A DNA stretch of 64,000 nucleotides, from assembly GCF_004791165.1 (NCBI RefSeq), contig NZ_SRUZ01000001.1, positions 1,160,382 to 1,224,381 of the forward strand. Reading direction: 5' to 3'. The position numbers were made by a program, and so were the translations under genes. Source of the stretch: Mesorhizobium sp. M8A.F.Ca.ET.218.01.1.1. GTDB taxonomy: Bacteria > Pseudomonadota > Alphaproteobacteria > Rhizobiales > Rhizobiaceae. Positions 42,411 through 53,663 of this stretch are shown here, one piece after another. The notes below the pieces were generated by a model that was not told where the DNA came from, did no database searches, and saw nothing but the letters and a program-made list of their open reading frames with translations. Within the stretch, counting starts at the first letter, position 1. Each line of letters begins with the position of its first letter.

Positions 42411-45400
42411 CTATTGCTGCTGGAGCTTCAGGACCCTGTTAGGAACCGGATCCTGTTGCTGGTCGATCTGCTGCCTGCGCTGCGGCAGCAATTGCAGCAG
42501 TTGGCCCGGATCGAGCTCCAGCGACGGCTGCCCGCGTATCGGCCGGCAGTTCGGATACCGCCCGATCGTACCCTCCGGGCAGTGTCGCCTGAAGATCGGC
42601 TGGCACTGGCCGTTGACCATCTGCGAGCCCGGCGCGCATTCGCTCTCTTGCCTGGGCTTGCGGCATGCGCCGTCGATCACCTCGGTCCCACGCGGACAGA
42701 CGCATTCGCCGCGCTTGTTGTGGACTTGGCCGCGTATGTCGCACTGCTGGAGCACTGGACCTGGTCGACGACATGCGTTGCCCTGCACCTCGGTACCCCT
42801 CGGGCAGACGCAATTGCCGTTGGCGTCGTGGACCTGGCCACGGATGGTGCACTGGTCAGGCTGCGGCCGGACCGGGCGGCAGGCTCCGTCGCGCACCTCG
42901 GTGCCTTGCGGGCAGACGCAGTCCCCGTCCGCATTGTGGACCTGGCCACGGATGGTGCACTGCTCGGGCTTCGGCCGGACCGGACGGCAGGCGCCATTGC
43001 GCAGCTCGGTGCCTTGCGGACAGACACAGTCGCCATCGGCATTGCGGAACTGGCCAGGGATGCGGCACTGCTGCGGTTTTGGCCGGATCTGACGGCAGGC
43101 GCCGTCCCGCACCTCGGTGCCGCGCGGGCAGACGCAGTAGCCGTCGGCGTCGTGGACCTGACCACGGATGGTGCACTGCTCGGGCCTGTCGGTCCTGACG
43201 CATTTTCCGTTCTCCAGCTCCGTGCCGCGCGGACAGACGCAGCGTCCGTCCTCGGTGCGGATCTGGCCTTCGAGCAGCACGCAGCGCGGTGGCGGTGGCA
43301 ACGGAAGAACGTTGGTGCCGCCGCCCGTGCACTGGCCGTTGCGGAAGGTGGTGCCTTCCGGGCAGACACAGCGGCCGGCGTCGTTCATGACAAAGCCCGG
43401 CGAGCACTCGTTCTTCACCTCATGCGTGATGATGAAGGGATGGCACGCATAGGCCTTGCCGCGATCGCCCTGGACGTTGGTCGCATCCTTGGACAGCACA
43501 TCGCCGCCGCCCTGCACACGTGTGTCGGGAGAGAGCACGCCAACGCAGTTCTGGCCATTGACGTTGCCCTGCAGGTTGGCAAGACGCCCATCGTCGGGGA
43601 TGACCACCGTCACACGGTGCGACTGGCTTTCGCCGGCGCCGAGCGTCAGGTTGGCGATGCAGGAGGCCGGCAAGGTCGTCGGCTCCGGCGAGCAGCCGAA
43701 AGGCGGGTCGATCGAGGTGATCGCAACACCTTCCAGCCGGCCAAGCCCTTCCACGCCGATCGCATCGCCGATGCGGACCGGACCCGAGAAGGGGCTCGTC
43801 CCGTCATTTGTGATGGTGATGTCGAACGAGCAGGGCTGGCCGACGCGGCATTCGCGGTCGCCGGTCTTTTCGACACGGATCGTCGAAGGACCGCCGCCCT
43901 TGGCGCAGGCCTGGCCGATCGGATAGACGACATCGTCGCCCTGCGCCGGCCCGTAGGAGCCGCGCGCGCAGTTCTCGAACTCGCCATTGGCCGAGACCGT
44001 CACGTCAAAGTGCCTGGAGGTTCCGGGCGTCATGACGGCGCCTGGTATCTGGCACGACAACGCGTTGGCCGGAACCGGCCCGCACGCCCATTCCGCGCCG
44101 TCGGGGGTGACGGTCTGGATCTGCACGGGCGCTCCGCCCGACACCAGCGTGGCGGCATCGTTGACCCGCACCGGACCGGTGGGGGCAGCGGTGCCGACGC
44201 TGCTAACGGTGATGCGGCAGGAAACCAGCGCCGCGCCGGCGAGCGAACCGCTGCACACCTTGGTGATGCGCAAGGTCGGCTGGCCGCCATTGGGATGGCG
44301 GATGCGTTCCTTGGCGCAGGCCTTGTTGTTGGTGAGGTCGACCTCACCGGGGACGGCCTTCACCTCGGCGCAGTTCTCGATCGTGTCGGACCGGTAGCCG
44401 GCCGGCACGACCGCCTTGACGAAGATCGGCGTCGAGGCGCCCGCCGGCAGCGAGATGGCGGGATTGTCGCAGCGGAACTGGCCGGGGCCGTTCGGGCCGC
44501 ATGTCCAGGGCGGGCTCGGCCCGAAGGTCGAGGATGTCGGCGCGCCGCTTGGGTAGTTGTCGATCACCGTCAGCGGCCCGTTATAGGTCGATGTGCCGTT
44601 GTTGATGATGTCGATGATGAAGGTGCAGACGCCATCGGCGGTGCAGATTTCGGTGCGGGCACGCTTCTTGAGGATCAGGTCGACCTTCTTCTCGACCGGC
44701 GGCTGGCACTCCGGGTTGCGGTCGCCGCGGCGGCAGATCGGGATCGAGGCACAGCCACGGTCATTGGCCTGGCTGCCGAACAGCGGCTTGCCGCTGGCGC
44801 CGTAATTGTAGGTGGCGCAGTTGCGCAGCACGCTGCCTTGCCAGCCTCCGGCCGGCTTGAAGCCGAGCTTGAGGTCGACAAAGGCCCCCGGATTGAGCGT
44901 GGTCACCGGATAGGTGCACGTCATCGGGGTGGTACCCGGCGCGCAGACCCAGGGCGGATTGGGCCCTGAATCGAGCGTCGAGCCGGCCGGCAGCGTCACC
45001 TCGTCGAGCACGATCTTGCCGTTGTAGGGCGCGGTGCCGACATTGGTGACCCGGATGGTGAAGACGCAGCCGCCACCCATCGTGCAACGTGTGACATCTG
45101 CATGCTTTTCAACCTTGAGGTCCGGCTCCTTGTCCTTGGGCGGGCACCTCTGGTCGCGCGGGATGATGATGTCGATGGTTTGCGTGCAGCACAGGCCCCA
45201 ACCTTCCTTCGGTCCGGCATAGGTCTCGATGCCGGTGACGATGAGATGGATGACGTCACCGGGTGAAGCGCCGACGATCTTCCAGTCGAGCACCCCGCCG
45301 CCCACCGGCACTTTCTGGGTGTCGGGGATGATGGTGATGCCTGGTGAGGTCGTCGAAACCTGCACCCACTTACCGCCCATCTCCGGGCCGACAGGCATGT

Positions 45401-46271
45401 GATAGATGAAGGCGCCGCCGCCGGGCACGCAGTCGACCGTGCCGCGCTCGACCTTGAAGCATTCGTGGTCGGTTGGAGGCGGAGGTTGCCTGTCGCATTT
45501 GGTGAGGTCGATCCGGATCGAGGTCTTTTCGCCGGTCGCGATGTTGCCGTCATCCGGCTTGCCCGGATCCTGCGACGGGATGAGGGTACCCGTGCCGGGG
45601 CCCGAGGTAACCTTGATCAGGCCCTGGTTGTCGACATTGACCGGCGCCGGAAACGCGGCGTGGTCGATCTTGGCCGTAATGCGGAAAGTGATGACGCGTT
45701 CGTTCGGTGCGCCCGAGCCATCGAGATCGCTGGCGGAAATCCGGAAATCGGAAACCGTTGCGGTGTCGTTGGGGCCGGCCGAATTGCTGATGACAGCACT
45801 CGGCAAGGCCCCGCCCGATGCATCGGTGCCGTCGCCGGAGACCGTCACGTTGACGATCGAAAGACCGTGCGGAAGCTGGTCCTTGAAGTCGAGCTTGGCT
45901 TTCTTCAGCGCCGCCTCGAGGCCCGGATTGGCAAAACCTTGCGGATTGCCGCGCAGCCCGAAGGTTAAGGTGTAGAAGACATAGTCGCAGCTGCGCTGGC
46001 CACCGGTCTTGGTGAAGAACGGCACGACACGTCCGGGTTCCGGGTTGATGATGCGCGGATTGTCGAGCTGCAGCGGCTGCACATCGGGGCTGGTGACAGC
46101 CTGGACGGTCTGGGCGGCGGATGCCGGCAGCGCGGGCGCAAGGGCGACCGCGATACCGGCCGCCATCAGCCAGCGCGCACCGCGCCTGGCATATGACAGG
46201 GGTTTCATGATCGTCTCCATGACGGTTTTTTGCGTTTTGGTCGCGAGCGGGGATGGGGCAAGAATGGTCAT
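42411..46271 (-). CDS. Large secreted protein with DUF11-like modules and tandem four-Cys repeats
   Basis: 1286 residues. A signal peptide (hydrophobic core about residues 33-52, cleavage near ASAAQ) is followed by a beta-rich adhesin-like region (55-260), a Cys module with CC at 361-362 (270-376), and four DUF11/CARDB-like modules (about 383-490, 528-650, 665-790, 796-910), each with paired cysteines and the pattern CxFxIxxxNxGTxxYxG. Then come six 36-residue repeats of form C-x12-C-x-C-x10-C (997-1211), degenerate copies on both sides, and a Gln-rich tail. No membrane anchor, LPxTG or beta-barrel is seen. GAGGAGG precedes the ATG by 6 nt. Function unknown; I infer a disulfide-rich, extracellular or periplasmic matrix or adhesin. 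Confidence 0.8.
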   Translation of the reverse strand: MTILAPSPLATKTQKTVMETIMKPLSYARRGARWLMAAGIAVALAPALPASAAQTVQAVTSPDVQPLQLDNPRIINPEPGRVVPFFTKTGGQRSCDYVFYTLTFGLRGNPQGFANPGLEAALKKAKLDFKDQLPHGLSIVNVTVSGDGTDASGGALPSAVISNSAGPNDTATVSDFRISASDLDGSGAPNERVITFRITAKIDHAAFPAPVNVDNQGLIKVTSGPGTGTLIPSQDPGKPDDGNIATGEKTSIRIDLTKCDRQPPPPTDHECFKVERGTVDCVPGGGAFIYHMPVGPEMGGKWVQVSTTSPGITIIPDTQKVPVGGGVLDWKIVGASPGDVIHLIVTGIETYAGPKEGWGLCCTQTIDIIIPRDQRCPPKDKEPDLKVEKHADVTRCTMGGGCVFTIRVTNVGTAPYNGKIVLDEVTLPAGSTLDSGPNPPWVCAPGTTPMTCTYPVTTLNPGAFVDLKLGFKPAGGWQGSVLRNCATYNYGASGKPLFGSQANDRGCASIPICRRGDRNPECQPPVEKKVDLILKKRARTEICTADGVCTFIIDIINNGTSTYNGPLTVIDNYPSGAPTSSTFGPSPPWTCGPNGPGQFRCDNPAISLPAGASTPIFVKAVVPAGYRSDTIENCAEVKAVPGEVDLTNNKACAKERIRHPNGGQPTLRITKVCSGSLAGAALVSCRITVSSVGTAAPTGPVRVNDAATLVSGGAPVQIQTVTPDGAEWACGPVPANALSCQIPGAVMTPGTSRHFDVTVSANGEFENCARGSYGPAQGDDVVYPIGQACAKGGGPSTIRVEKTGDRECRVGQPCSFDITITNDGTSPFSGPVRIGDAIGVEGLGRLEGVAITSIDPPFGCSPEPTTLPASCIANLTLGAGESQSHRVTVVIPDDGRLANLQGNVNGQNCVGVLSPDTRVQGGGDVLSKDATNVQGDRGKAYACHPFIITHEVKNECSPGFVMNDAGRCVCPEGTTFRNGQCTGGGTNVLPLPPPPRCVLLEGQIRTEDGRCVCPRGTELENGKCVRTDRPEQCTIRGQVHDADGYCVCPRGTEVRDGACRQIRPKPQQCRIPGQFRNADGDCVCPQGTELRNGACRPVRPKPEQCTIRGQVHNADGDCVCPQGTEVRDGACRPVRPQPDQCTIRGQVHDANGNCVCPRGTEVQGNACRRPGPVLQQCDIRGQVHNKRGECVCPRGTEVIDGACRKPRQESECAPGSQMVNGQCQPIFRRHCPEGTIGRYPNCRPIRGQPSLELDPGQLLQLLPQRRQQIDQQQDPVPNRVLKLQQQ
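42639..43283 (-). repeat. Tandem 108-bp coding repeats (six copies)
   Basis: Six head-to-tail copies of a 36-codon unit (the last 35 codons) inside the 1286-residue gene, with conserved VCPRGTEVRDGAC-like cores. Copies begin at residues 997, 1033, 1069, 1105, 1141 and 1177. High nucleotide similarity between neighbours makes copy-number change by slippage or recombination likely. Confidence 0.85.
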
Positions 46272-46281
46272 CTTTGCCTCC

Positions 46282-48246
46282 TCAACGTTCGCAGCTGACG
46301 GCTGGGGTGCGGAGCGGCAAGGTCATCTTGCAGCAAGGGTAGTAGCCACCCTTGTCCTTATCGGACTTCCTGTAGAAGCACAGCCCGACATCCACTCTGT
46401 CGCCCGGATAGTGGCCGGTGATGTCGATCGTGTACGGCTCGCCTGGCGCATGCGACATGGGTGATGTCACCCCGACGCCTGGCGTCCTGGACTGGACCTT
46501 GATCGAATCGCCGCCGAAGCCGGCATGGTCATGGAGATAGAGATCGGCCTCGAGGCCGCGCGGCGTGCAGTAGAATTGCACGTCCTCGACATCGAGACAC
46601 GGAGGCAGATTGCCGGGCGGTGGGAAGTCCGGCGGGTAGAAGGGAGGCTCATAGCCGCCCGGTATTTCCTCGTAATAGCCGGCACGGCCCTCGCAGGGAT
46701 GCCAGACGGCGACGTCGCCGACATGGCCTTCCACTTCGGGATCCTCGAAATAGCCGTCGAAATCGACGAACCAGGAGCCGAAGGGCGGCACGTTGGCCGG
46801 CTTGACCAGGTCCTTGGGCGTGATCTGCACGCCATGGACCGCAAGCGGCCCGCCAGCCGCGAGTTTTTCGGCAAGCTCGGGGTTGTCGCGCAATTTGTCG
46901 CCGGTGTTGACCAAGGTCTGGGTGCAGACCGAGGTGTCGAGATTGCCGTCGGCATCGTAGCCATATTGCAGGTCGAGACCGCCGGCCGACTGCCTGTTGC
47001 CTTGCGGGAAGCCGACAGCATATTCCTGCGGCGCTTCGACCCAGACCGATTCCGTCGAGGGATCGTCGGGATACTCTCTGAAGTAGCGGATTACCTCGCC
47101 CTTGCCGGAATCGGCGAAGCGGCTGTAGTCATAGCGGTTTTCGACAGGGCCGCGCTGGGCGAGATACATGAAGCCGCTGTTGTCGAAGGTAATGTCGGTG
47201 ACGGCGTAGTCCTTGTCGGCCTTGACCGTCAGTTCCCAGCGCGGATCGCCGGCGAAGGTGCCGTCGCGGGCAATGCCCACAGACCAGATTTCCGACTTTT
47301 CGCCAACCGAATAATAGAGCCGGCCGCCATGATAGGAGACGGCCCAGACGCGGCGCTCATCCTGGGTGTAGCCCCAGCTGTCGGGGTCTTCGGTGTCGAA
47401 GGCCGCGCCCTGTATGTCCATTATAGCGCCATCGTCGGCGACCGGGGCCAGCCCATGCGCTGGGCGGCCGGCGACACCGTGGTCGAAAGTGTCGATCAGT
47501 CTGCCGTTGGCGTCGATGCGATGGATGAGGCCGGTGTCGAGATCGGAGGCGAAGAACTGGCGGTGGACGGGATCGAAGGTGAGATTGCCGATGCCAGGAC
47601 CGCTGTTGGTGTCGATATCGGCGAATTTGGCGACCTGGCCGGTAATGCCGTCGATCTTCCAGATGGTGCCCGGTCCGCCGCCGTTTTCGGTGCCGAACTG
47701 GCCATTCATGAAGGTGGCGCCCGCCGTGCCGCGGCGCTGCCGCTCCGGCCTGCCGTCCTTGTCGGCGTCCGGCGTGACGATCTCGACGCCATGCAGCGAG
47801 GTGGCGGCGGCATAGAGGTTGGGAATGCCGGACGGCACACCGTCGCGCACGCCGTCATCATAGGTGAGGCCGAACACCTCACCGATCTGGCCTGCGGTCA
47901 CCTCGAAAGGCGGCGGCGTGAAGACGAGCTGGCCGGAGGCCGGACCGCCCAGGTGCGAAACGTCGAACACGCGCAAGGTGGCGCGCGAGGTGTCTATGAA
48001 GGTCTCGTCGACCGGATCGACGCCGGGCGGCAGTCCCTCGTCGAAATTGGGGATGATGGTGCCGGGAAAGCCGGTGACCGCCATCGAGCCGGGATAAATG
48101 ATCTGGGTTTCCTGCGCCCTGGCCGCGCCGCCCAGCCACAGGCTGGCGGCAAGCGCGAGAGCCAGCAAGCCTGTGGCCTGCAAGGCACCGCGCAAGCGGC
48201 CGTCTAACTCTGAAGAAGGCACGAACGAGCCGCGGATGCGAGACAT
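46282..48246 (-). CDS. Secreted propeller-like protein with C-terminal cysteine module
   Basis: 654 residues. Signal peptide (about 21-44, cleavage at ARAQE), then a region of about 400 residues with repeated strand patterns such as GTIWKIDGITGQVAKFADID, GNLTFDPVHRQFFASD and ITFDNSGFMYLAQRG, resembling NHL/SMP-30 beta-propellers but without a clear family. A Pro-rich linker (530-549) leads to a module (550-652) with C-x9-C, a TPGVG segment, a PGD turn and a CC pair. The same module occurs in the downstream protein, 10 bp away in the same operon. The ATG at 48246 follows GGGGGTAG. Function unknown. Confidence 0.75.
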   Translation of the reverse strand: MSRIRGSFVPSSELDGRLRGALQATGLLALALAASLWLGGAARAQETQIIYPGSMAVTGFPGTIIPNFDEGLPPGVDPVDETFIDTSRATLRVFDVSHLGGPASGQLVFTPPPFEVTAGQIGEVFGLTYDDGVRDGVPSGIPNLYAAATSLHGVEIVTPDADKDGRPERQRRGTAGATFMNGQFGTENGGGPGTIWKIDGITGQVAKFADIDTNSGPGIGNLTFDPVHRQFFASDLDTGLIHRIDANGRLIDTFDHGVAGRPAHGLAPVADDGAIMDIQGAAFDTEDPDSWGYTQDERRVWAVSYHGGRLYYSVGEKSEIWSVGIARDGTFAGDPRWELTVKADKDYAVTDITFDNSGFMYLAQRGPVENRYDYSRFADSGKGEVIRYFREYPDDPSTESVWVEAPQEYAVGFPQGNRQSAGGLDLQYGYDADGNLDTSVCTQTLVNTGDKLRDNPELAEKLAAGGPLAVHGVQITPKDLVKPANVPPFGSWFVDFDGYFEDPEVEGHVGDVAVWHPCEGRAGYYEEIPGGYEPPFYPPDFPPPGNLPPCLDVEDVQFYCTPRGLEADLYLHDHAGFGGDSIKVQSRTPGVGVTSPMSHAPGEPYTIDITGHYPGDRVDVGLCFYRKSDKDKGGYYPCCKMTLPLRTPAVSCER

Positions 48247-48361
48247 GACACTACCCCCGTAGTCCAGGGGAGAGACGTCCGGACTTGCCGCACAAATCAG
48301 GGCAAGTCGCGGCGGTCCGGCTCGTTCTTCCCTGATTGAATTGTCTGCTTTCCTCATAGTG

Positions 48362-48390
48362 ACGATACGCCTGCTCCTGCGCAGGGTCAA
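48362..48390 (-). promoter_or_regulatory. Promoter of the secreted-protein operon
   Basis: On the minus strand TTGACC (48390-48385) and TATCGT (48367-48362) are spaced by exactly 17 bp. The predicted start would leave an untranslated leader of about 108 nt before the ATG at 48246. Confidence 0.5.
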
Positions 48391-48586
48391 CGGAATCAGC
48401 GGAAAGCCCAGCGCATCGACCCCGTCCCGAAGGCGGTGGTCGCGCCGAGCTCCTGTTGGTCCCGGAGACCGCGGAGTCTCTGGGTTGCTGGTCATGGGGG
48501 CTTCCTTTCCGGGGCCGCACCATGCGGCACCTGGACATCAGTCGCTGGCCGGCGTGGAAAGGTTCATGGAAGCCTTGCGCAGAATG

Positions 48587-48616
48587 CTTGCGCGCGATGC
48601 CGCCTGTTCTTATATA
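48587..48616 (+). promoter_or_regulatory. RpoH (sigma-32)-type promoter of dnaK
   Basis: CTTGCG (48587-48592) and CTTATATA (48609-48616) with 16 bp between match the alphaproteobacterial heat-shock pattern CTTG...CTTATAT. It lies 120 bp before the dnaK ATG. Confidence 0.6.
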
Positions 48617-48736
48617 CGCGCCAAGCCGTGCGGCGCCGGACAACCGGTGGCCGGACGGGATTTCTTGTGAACAGGGGCTTTCATCGGAACGCCTTTACCG
48701 GGTCCTGAGAGCCTGCTTAGCGGAGAGACTAGAAAA

Positions 48737-50653
<1,917 letters not shown>

Positions 50654-50678
50654 ACGGCCTGACGGCAAGATAATGCGA

Positions 50679-50705
50679 AAAGCCCGGCGCAGGCCGGGCT
50701 TTTTT
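50679..50705 (+). terminator. Rho-independent terminator of dnaK
   Basis: AGCCCGGC (50681-50688), loop GCAG, GCCGGGCT (50693-50700), then TTTTT. Canonical form, 27 bp after the dnaK stop. Confidence 0.9.
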
Positions 50706-50851
50706 GCAACCCTCGCGGAAAAAATAACAGAAAAACCCGGACAGGCGCACACCGGCACTGGCATCCGGGCGGCACCGATCCTAAATCGAGACAACATGCC
50801 GGCAAACGACGCAACAATGCATCAAGACGTTGATCCGGACTGCGGGAAAAA

Positions 50852-51982
50852 ATGAAAGCTGATTTCTACGAAACGCTGGGCGTGCAAAAGGGCGCCGACG
50901 AGAAGGCGCTCAAGAGCGCTTTTCGCAAGCTCGCCATGCAGTTCCATCCCGACCGCAACCCCGGCGATCATTCCTGCGAGCACAAGTTCAAGGAAATCAA
51001 CGAAGCCTATGAGACGCTGAAGGACCCGCAGAAGCGCGCGGCCTATGACCGTTTCGGTCACGCCGCCTTCGAGCAGGGCGGCATGAATGGCGGCGCGCAA
51101 GGCTTTGGCGCCGGCGGCTTCGCCGACATCTTCGAGGATATTTTCGGCGACATGATGGGCGGCCGCCAGCGCCGCTCTTCCGGTGGCCGCGAGCGCGGCG
51201 CCGACCTGCGCTACAACATGGAAATCTCGCTGGAGGAAGCCTTCGCGGGCAAGACCGCGCAAATCCGCGTGCCGGCTTCGATATCCTGCACGGAATGCTC
51301 CGGCAGCGGCGCCAAGCCCGGCACCCAGCCGGTTACCTGCTCGATGTGCAACGGCCACGGCAAGGTGCGCGCCACGCAAGGCTTCTTCTCGATCGAGCGG
51401 ACCTGCCCGCAATGCCAGGGCCGCGGCCAGACGATCAAGGACCCGTGCCCGAAATGCGCCGGCCAGGGCCGCGTCACCGAGGAGCGCTCGCTCTCGGTCA
51501 ACATCCCGGCCGGCATCGAGGACGGCACCCGCATCCGGCTGGCCAATGAAGGCGAGGCCGGCCTGCGCGGCGGGCCGTCGGGCGACCTCTATATTTTCCT
51601 GGCGGTCAAGCCGCACGAATTCTTCCAGCGCGACGGTGCCGACCTCTATTGCAAGGTGCCGATCTCGATGACGACGGCGGCCCTTGGCGGCTCCTTCGAG
51701 GTGACGACGCTCGACGGCACACAGACCAAGGTGAAGGTCCCCGAAGGCACGCAGAACGGACGTCAGTTCCGCCTCAAGGGCAAGGGCATGCCGGTGTTGC
51801 GCCAGCCCAATGTCGGCGACCTCTACATCCAGACCGCGGTCGAGACGCCACAGAACCTGTCGCGTCGCCAGCGCGAGCTGCTGGAGGAGTTCGAACAACT
51901 CTCCTCGCAGGACAATTCGCCCCAATCGAGCGGCTTTTTCGCTCGCATGAAGGACTTTTTCGAGTCTTTCGGCGAAAGTTGA
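50852..51982 (+). CDS. dnaJ: Co-chaperone DnaJ (Hsp40)
   Basis: 376-residue type-I DnaJ. J domain with HPD at residues 32-34, a Gly/Phe-rich linker (about 75-110), four zinc-finger CxxCxGxG repeats ([32 protein letters not shown]; about 148-210), and the C-terminal substrate domains. It stimulates the DnaK ATPase and delivers clients. The 198-bp gap from dnaK contains the dnaK terminator, so some dnaJ expression must come from read-through or an internal promoter, which I could not place confidently. pmtA follows 105 bp downstream. Confidence 0.97.
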   Translation: MKADFYETLGVQKGADEKALKSAFRKLAMQFHPDRNPGDHSCEHKFKEINEAYETLKDPQKRAAYDRFGHAAFEQGGMNGGAQGFGAGGFADIFEDIFGDMMGGRQRRSSGGRERGADLRYNMEISLEEAFAGKTAQIRVPASISCTECSGSGAKPGTQPVTCSMCNGHGKVRATQGFFSIERTCPQCQGRGQTIKDPCPKCAGQGRVTEERSLSVNIPAGIEDGTRIRLANEGEAGLRGGPSGDLYIFLAVKPHEFFQRDGADLYCKVPISMTTAALGGSFEVTTLDGTQTKVKVPEGTQNGRQFRLKGKGMPVLRQPNVGDLYIQTAVETPQNLSRRQRELLEEFEQLSSQDNSPQSSGFFARMKDFFESFGES

Positions 51983-52087
51983 GACGCGACCAAAGCTATC
52001 TTATCCACGACATAGGCATGGCCGTGCCTTGCCTTGCGTCACCCAGATGTTAAGTAGCTTCCAAGGGGCGCGCTGAGGAGAGCTTGC

Positions 52088-52693
52088 ATGGCACGTGGTC
52101 ACGGACTGCGGAAGGCGTTTGCCGAGAAGTTCGACGACGAACTCAAATTCTTCAAGGGCTGGATCGACAAGCCGAAGACCGTCGGCTCCATCGTTCCGAC
52201 CAGTTCGATCACCGCGCGCAAGATGGCCTCGATCGTCAACCCGAAGTCCGGCCTGCCGGTGCTCGAGGTCGGTCCCGGCACCGGCGTCATCACCCGCGCC
52301 ATCCTCGCCCAGGGCGTGCGGCCCGAAAACCTCTACGCGGTCGAATATTCCACCGATTTCGTGCGCCATCTGCGCCAGCTCTATCCCGGCGTCAACGTCA
52401 TCGAGGGCGATGCCTTCAACCTCAACGCCACGCTTGGCGAGAGGCGCGGGATGATCTTCGATAGCGTCGTTTCCGGGGTGCCGCTGCTCAACTTCCCGGT
52501 CGCCCAGCGTATCGCCTATATCGAAAGCCTGCTCGATCGCATCCCGGCCGGACGGCCGATCGTCCAGCTGACCTATGGTCCGATGTCGCCGATCCCGGCG
52601 GGCCGCGGCGACTACACGGTCAAGCATTTCGACTTCATCTTCCGCAACATCCCGCCGACGCAGCTGTGGATCTACCGGCGCGAAGCGCATTAG
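52088..52693 (+). CDS. pmtA: Phosphatidylethanolamine N-methyltransferase
   Basis: 201-residue SAM-dependent methyltransferase of the rhizobial PmtA type. The SAM motif is VLEVGPGTGVITRAIL (about residues 58-73), the acidic end of strand beta2 in LYAVEYSTDF, and the family-specific N-terminal block FKGWIDKPKTVGSIVPTS. It methylates phosphatidylethanolamine stepwise to phosphatidylcholine at the inner membrane. The dnaJ-pmtA order also occurs in Sinorhizobium. GGAGAG precedes the ATG. A small rRNA-methyltransferase-like KsgA relative is less likely given length and N-terminus. Confidence 0.9.
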   Translation: MARGHGLRKAFAEKFDDELKFFKGWIDKPKTVGSIVPTSSITARKMASIVNPKSGLPVLEVGPGTGVITRAILAQGVRPENLYAVEYSTDFVRHLRQLYPGVNVIEGDAFNLNATLGERRGMIFDSVVSGVPLLNFPVAQRIAYIESLLDRIPAGRPIVQLTYGPMSPIPAGRGDYTVKHFDFIFRNIPPTQLWIYRREAH

Positions 52694-52765
52694 CGGACGC
52701 GCTGAGCCGTTCGCGGTTCCTGATGCTGGCTGCATAGCTTGGCGATTGGCCGAAACATCCCTCAT

Positions 52766-52972
52766 TTCGTCATCCACGGGCGGAGCAAGGAGCGCAGCGA
52801 CGCGGCGCAGACCCCTGGCGTTGCTTCGCAGCCCAAGGGATCCATGCCGCGACCTCGACGTGCCGCGGCGAAGAAGAATTCTGCTCCGCTGCACTCTACG
52901 TCCAAGGTCACGGAATGGATCCCAGGGTCTCCGCGACGGAGCTTCGCTCCTGCTTCGCCCAGGGATGACGAA
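52766..52972. repeat. 207-bp palindromic intergenic repeat
   Basis: Ends are imperfect inverted repeats: TTCGTCATCCACGGGCG on the left and CGCCCAGGGATGACGAA on the right, continuing inward through GGAGCAAGGAGCG / CGCTCCTGCTTCG, GGGATCCATGCCG and CACGGAATGGATCCC. It occupies most of the 373-bp gap 52694-53066; the rest shows no gene. It is a different family from the RIME-like elements. No transposase is encoded. Confidence 0.7.
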
Positions 52973-53066
52973 GTCGGGGGCTTCGGCCAATACCGAGCGT
53001 TTTATGGCGCCGATGCGTTGATTTGATCGAACCTTGGCTGTACGTGTCCCAGAACAAGGTTGGCCA

Positions 53067-53663
53067 ATGGCAGTGATCCCGAAAATCCTCGTCTTCGCCG
53101 GCTCGGTGCGCACAGGCGCTTATAGCGGCAGGACCGCCGACGTGGCGCAGAAGGAACTTGCGGTGCAGGGCGCCGAGGTCACCCGCGTTTCGCTCGCCGA
53201 CTATCCCTTGCCGATCCTCGACGAAGACCTGGAAATGGAAAGAGGCGTCCCCGAAAACGCCCAGAAGCTGGCGCGGCTGATCGCCGCTCATGACGGGCTG
53301 CTGATCGCGACGCCCGAATATAACGGCTCGATCCCGCCATTGCTCAAGAACACGATCGACTGGGTGAGCCGGGTGCGACGGGATGGCGGCCGATCGGTCA
53401 GGCCGCTTGCCGGCAAGGTCGCGGGCCTCTGCTCGTCCTCCAACGGACACTTCGGCGGCATACGCTGCATCAACCATCTGCGCGCCGTGCTGGTGCGCTG
53501 CCAGATGGAGGTGGTGACGCCCGAATGCTCGGTGCCGGAGGGTGGCGACGCCTTCGACGGGGACGGCCATTTCCGTGACGAAAGACTGCACAAATCGATG
53601 GAGCACCTATGCCGCACGCTGATCGAGACCTCGCGCATGCTGTCGACCAGGGTCGAGGTGTGA
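53067..53663 (+). CDS. NADPH-dependent FMN reductase-family flavoprotein
   Basis: 198-residue flavodoxin-fold protein. The FMN phosphate loop is [15 protein letters not shown] near the N-terminus, and the family signature is [22 protein letters not shown] (about residues 74-95). Relatives reduce FMN, quinones, azo dyes or chromate with NAD(P)H. ATG at 53067 with AAGG upstream. It overlaps the likely GTG start of pyrF, suggesting coupled translation, but no metabolic link to pyrimidine synthesis is evident. Confidence 0.85.
   Translation: MAVIPKILVFAGSVRTGAYSGRTADVAQKELAVQGAEVTRVSLADYPLPILDEDLEMERGVPENAQKLARLIAAHDGLLIATPEYNGSIPPLLKNTIDWVSRVRRDGGRSVRPLAGKVAGLCSSSNGHFGGIRCINHLRAVLVRCQMEVVTPECSVPEGGDAFDGDGHFRDERLHKSMEHLCRTLIETSRMLSTRVEV

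Larger units (their letters stand above)
48247..48736. other. 490-bp divergent intergenic region
   Basis: It separates the secreted-protein operon (leftward) from dnaK (rightward). It holds a sigma-70-like promoter for the leftward unit (48362-48390) and a heat-shock-type promoter for dnaK (48587-48616). Open frames crossing it on both strands have no ribosome site or recognisable motif and are not called. Confidence 0.6.

Noticed and set aside
42639..43283. CRISPR-like regular repeats
   Set aside because: The 108-bp units are contiguous coding repeats in frame with no unique spacers, and no cas genes are present.
42393..44969. 858-codon open frame on the + strand
   Set aside because: It is antisense to the DUF11-repeat gene, whose signal peptide, ribosome site, terminator and Cys periodicity mark the true strand. 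High GC keeps the opposite frame open.
48247..48495. In-frame 83-codon extension of the propeller-like protein
   Set aside because: The ATG at 48246 has a ribosome site and starts a clean signal peptide, and the promoter lies within the proposed extension.
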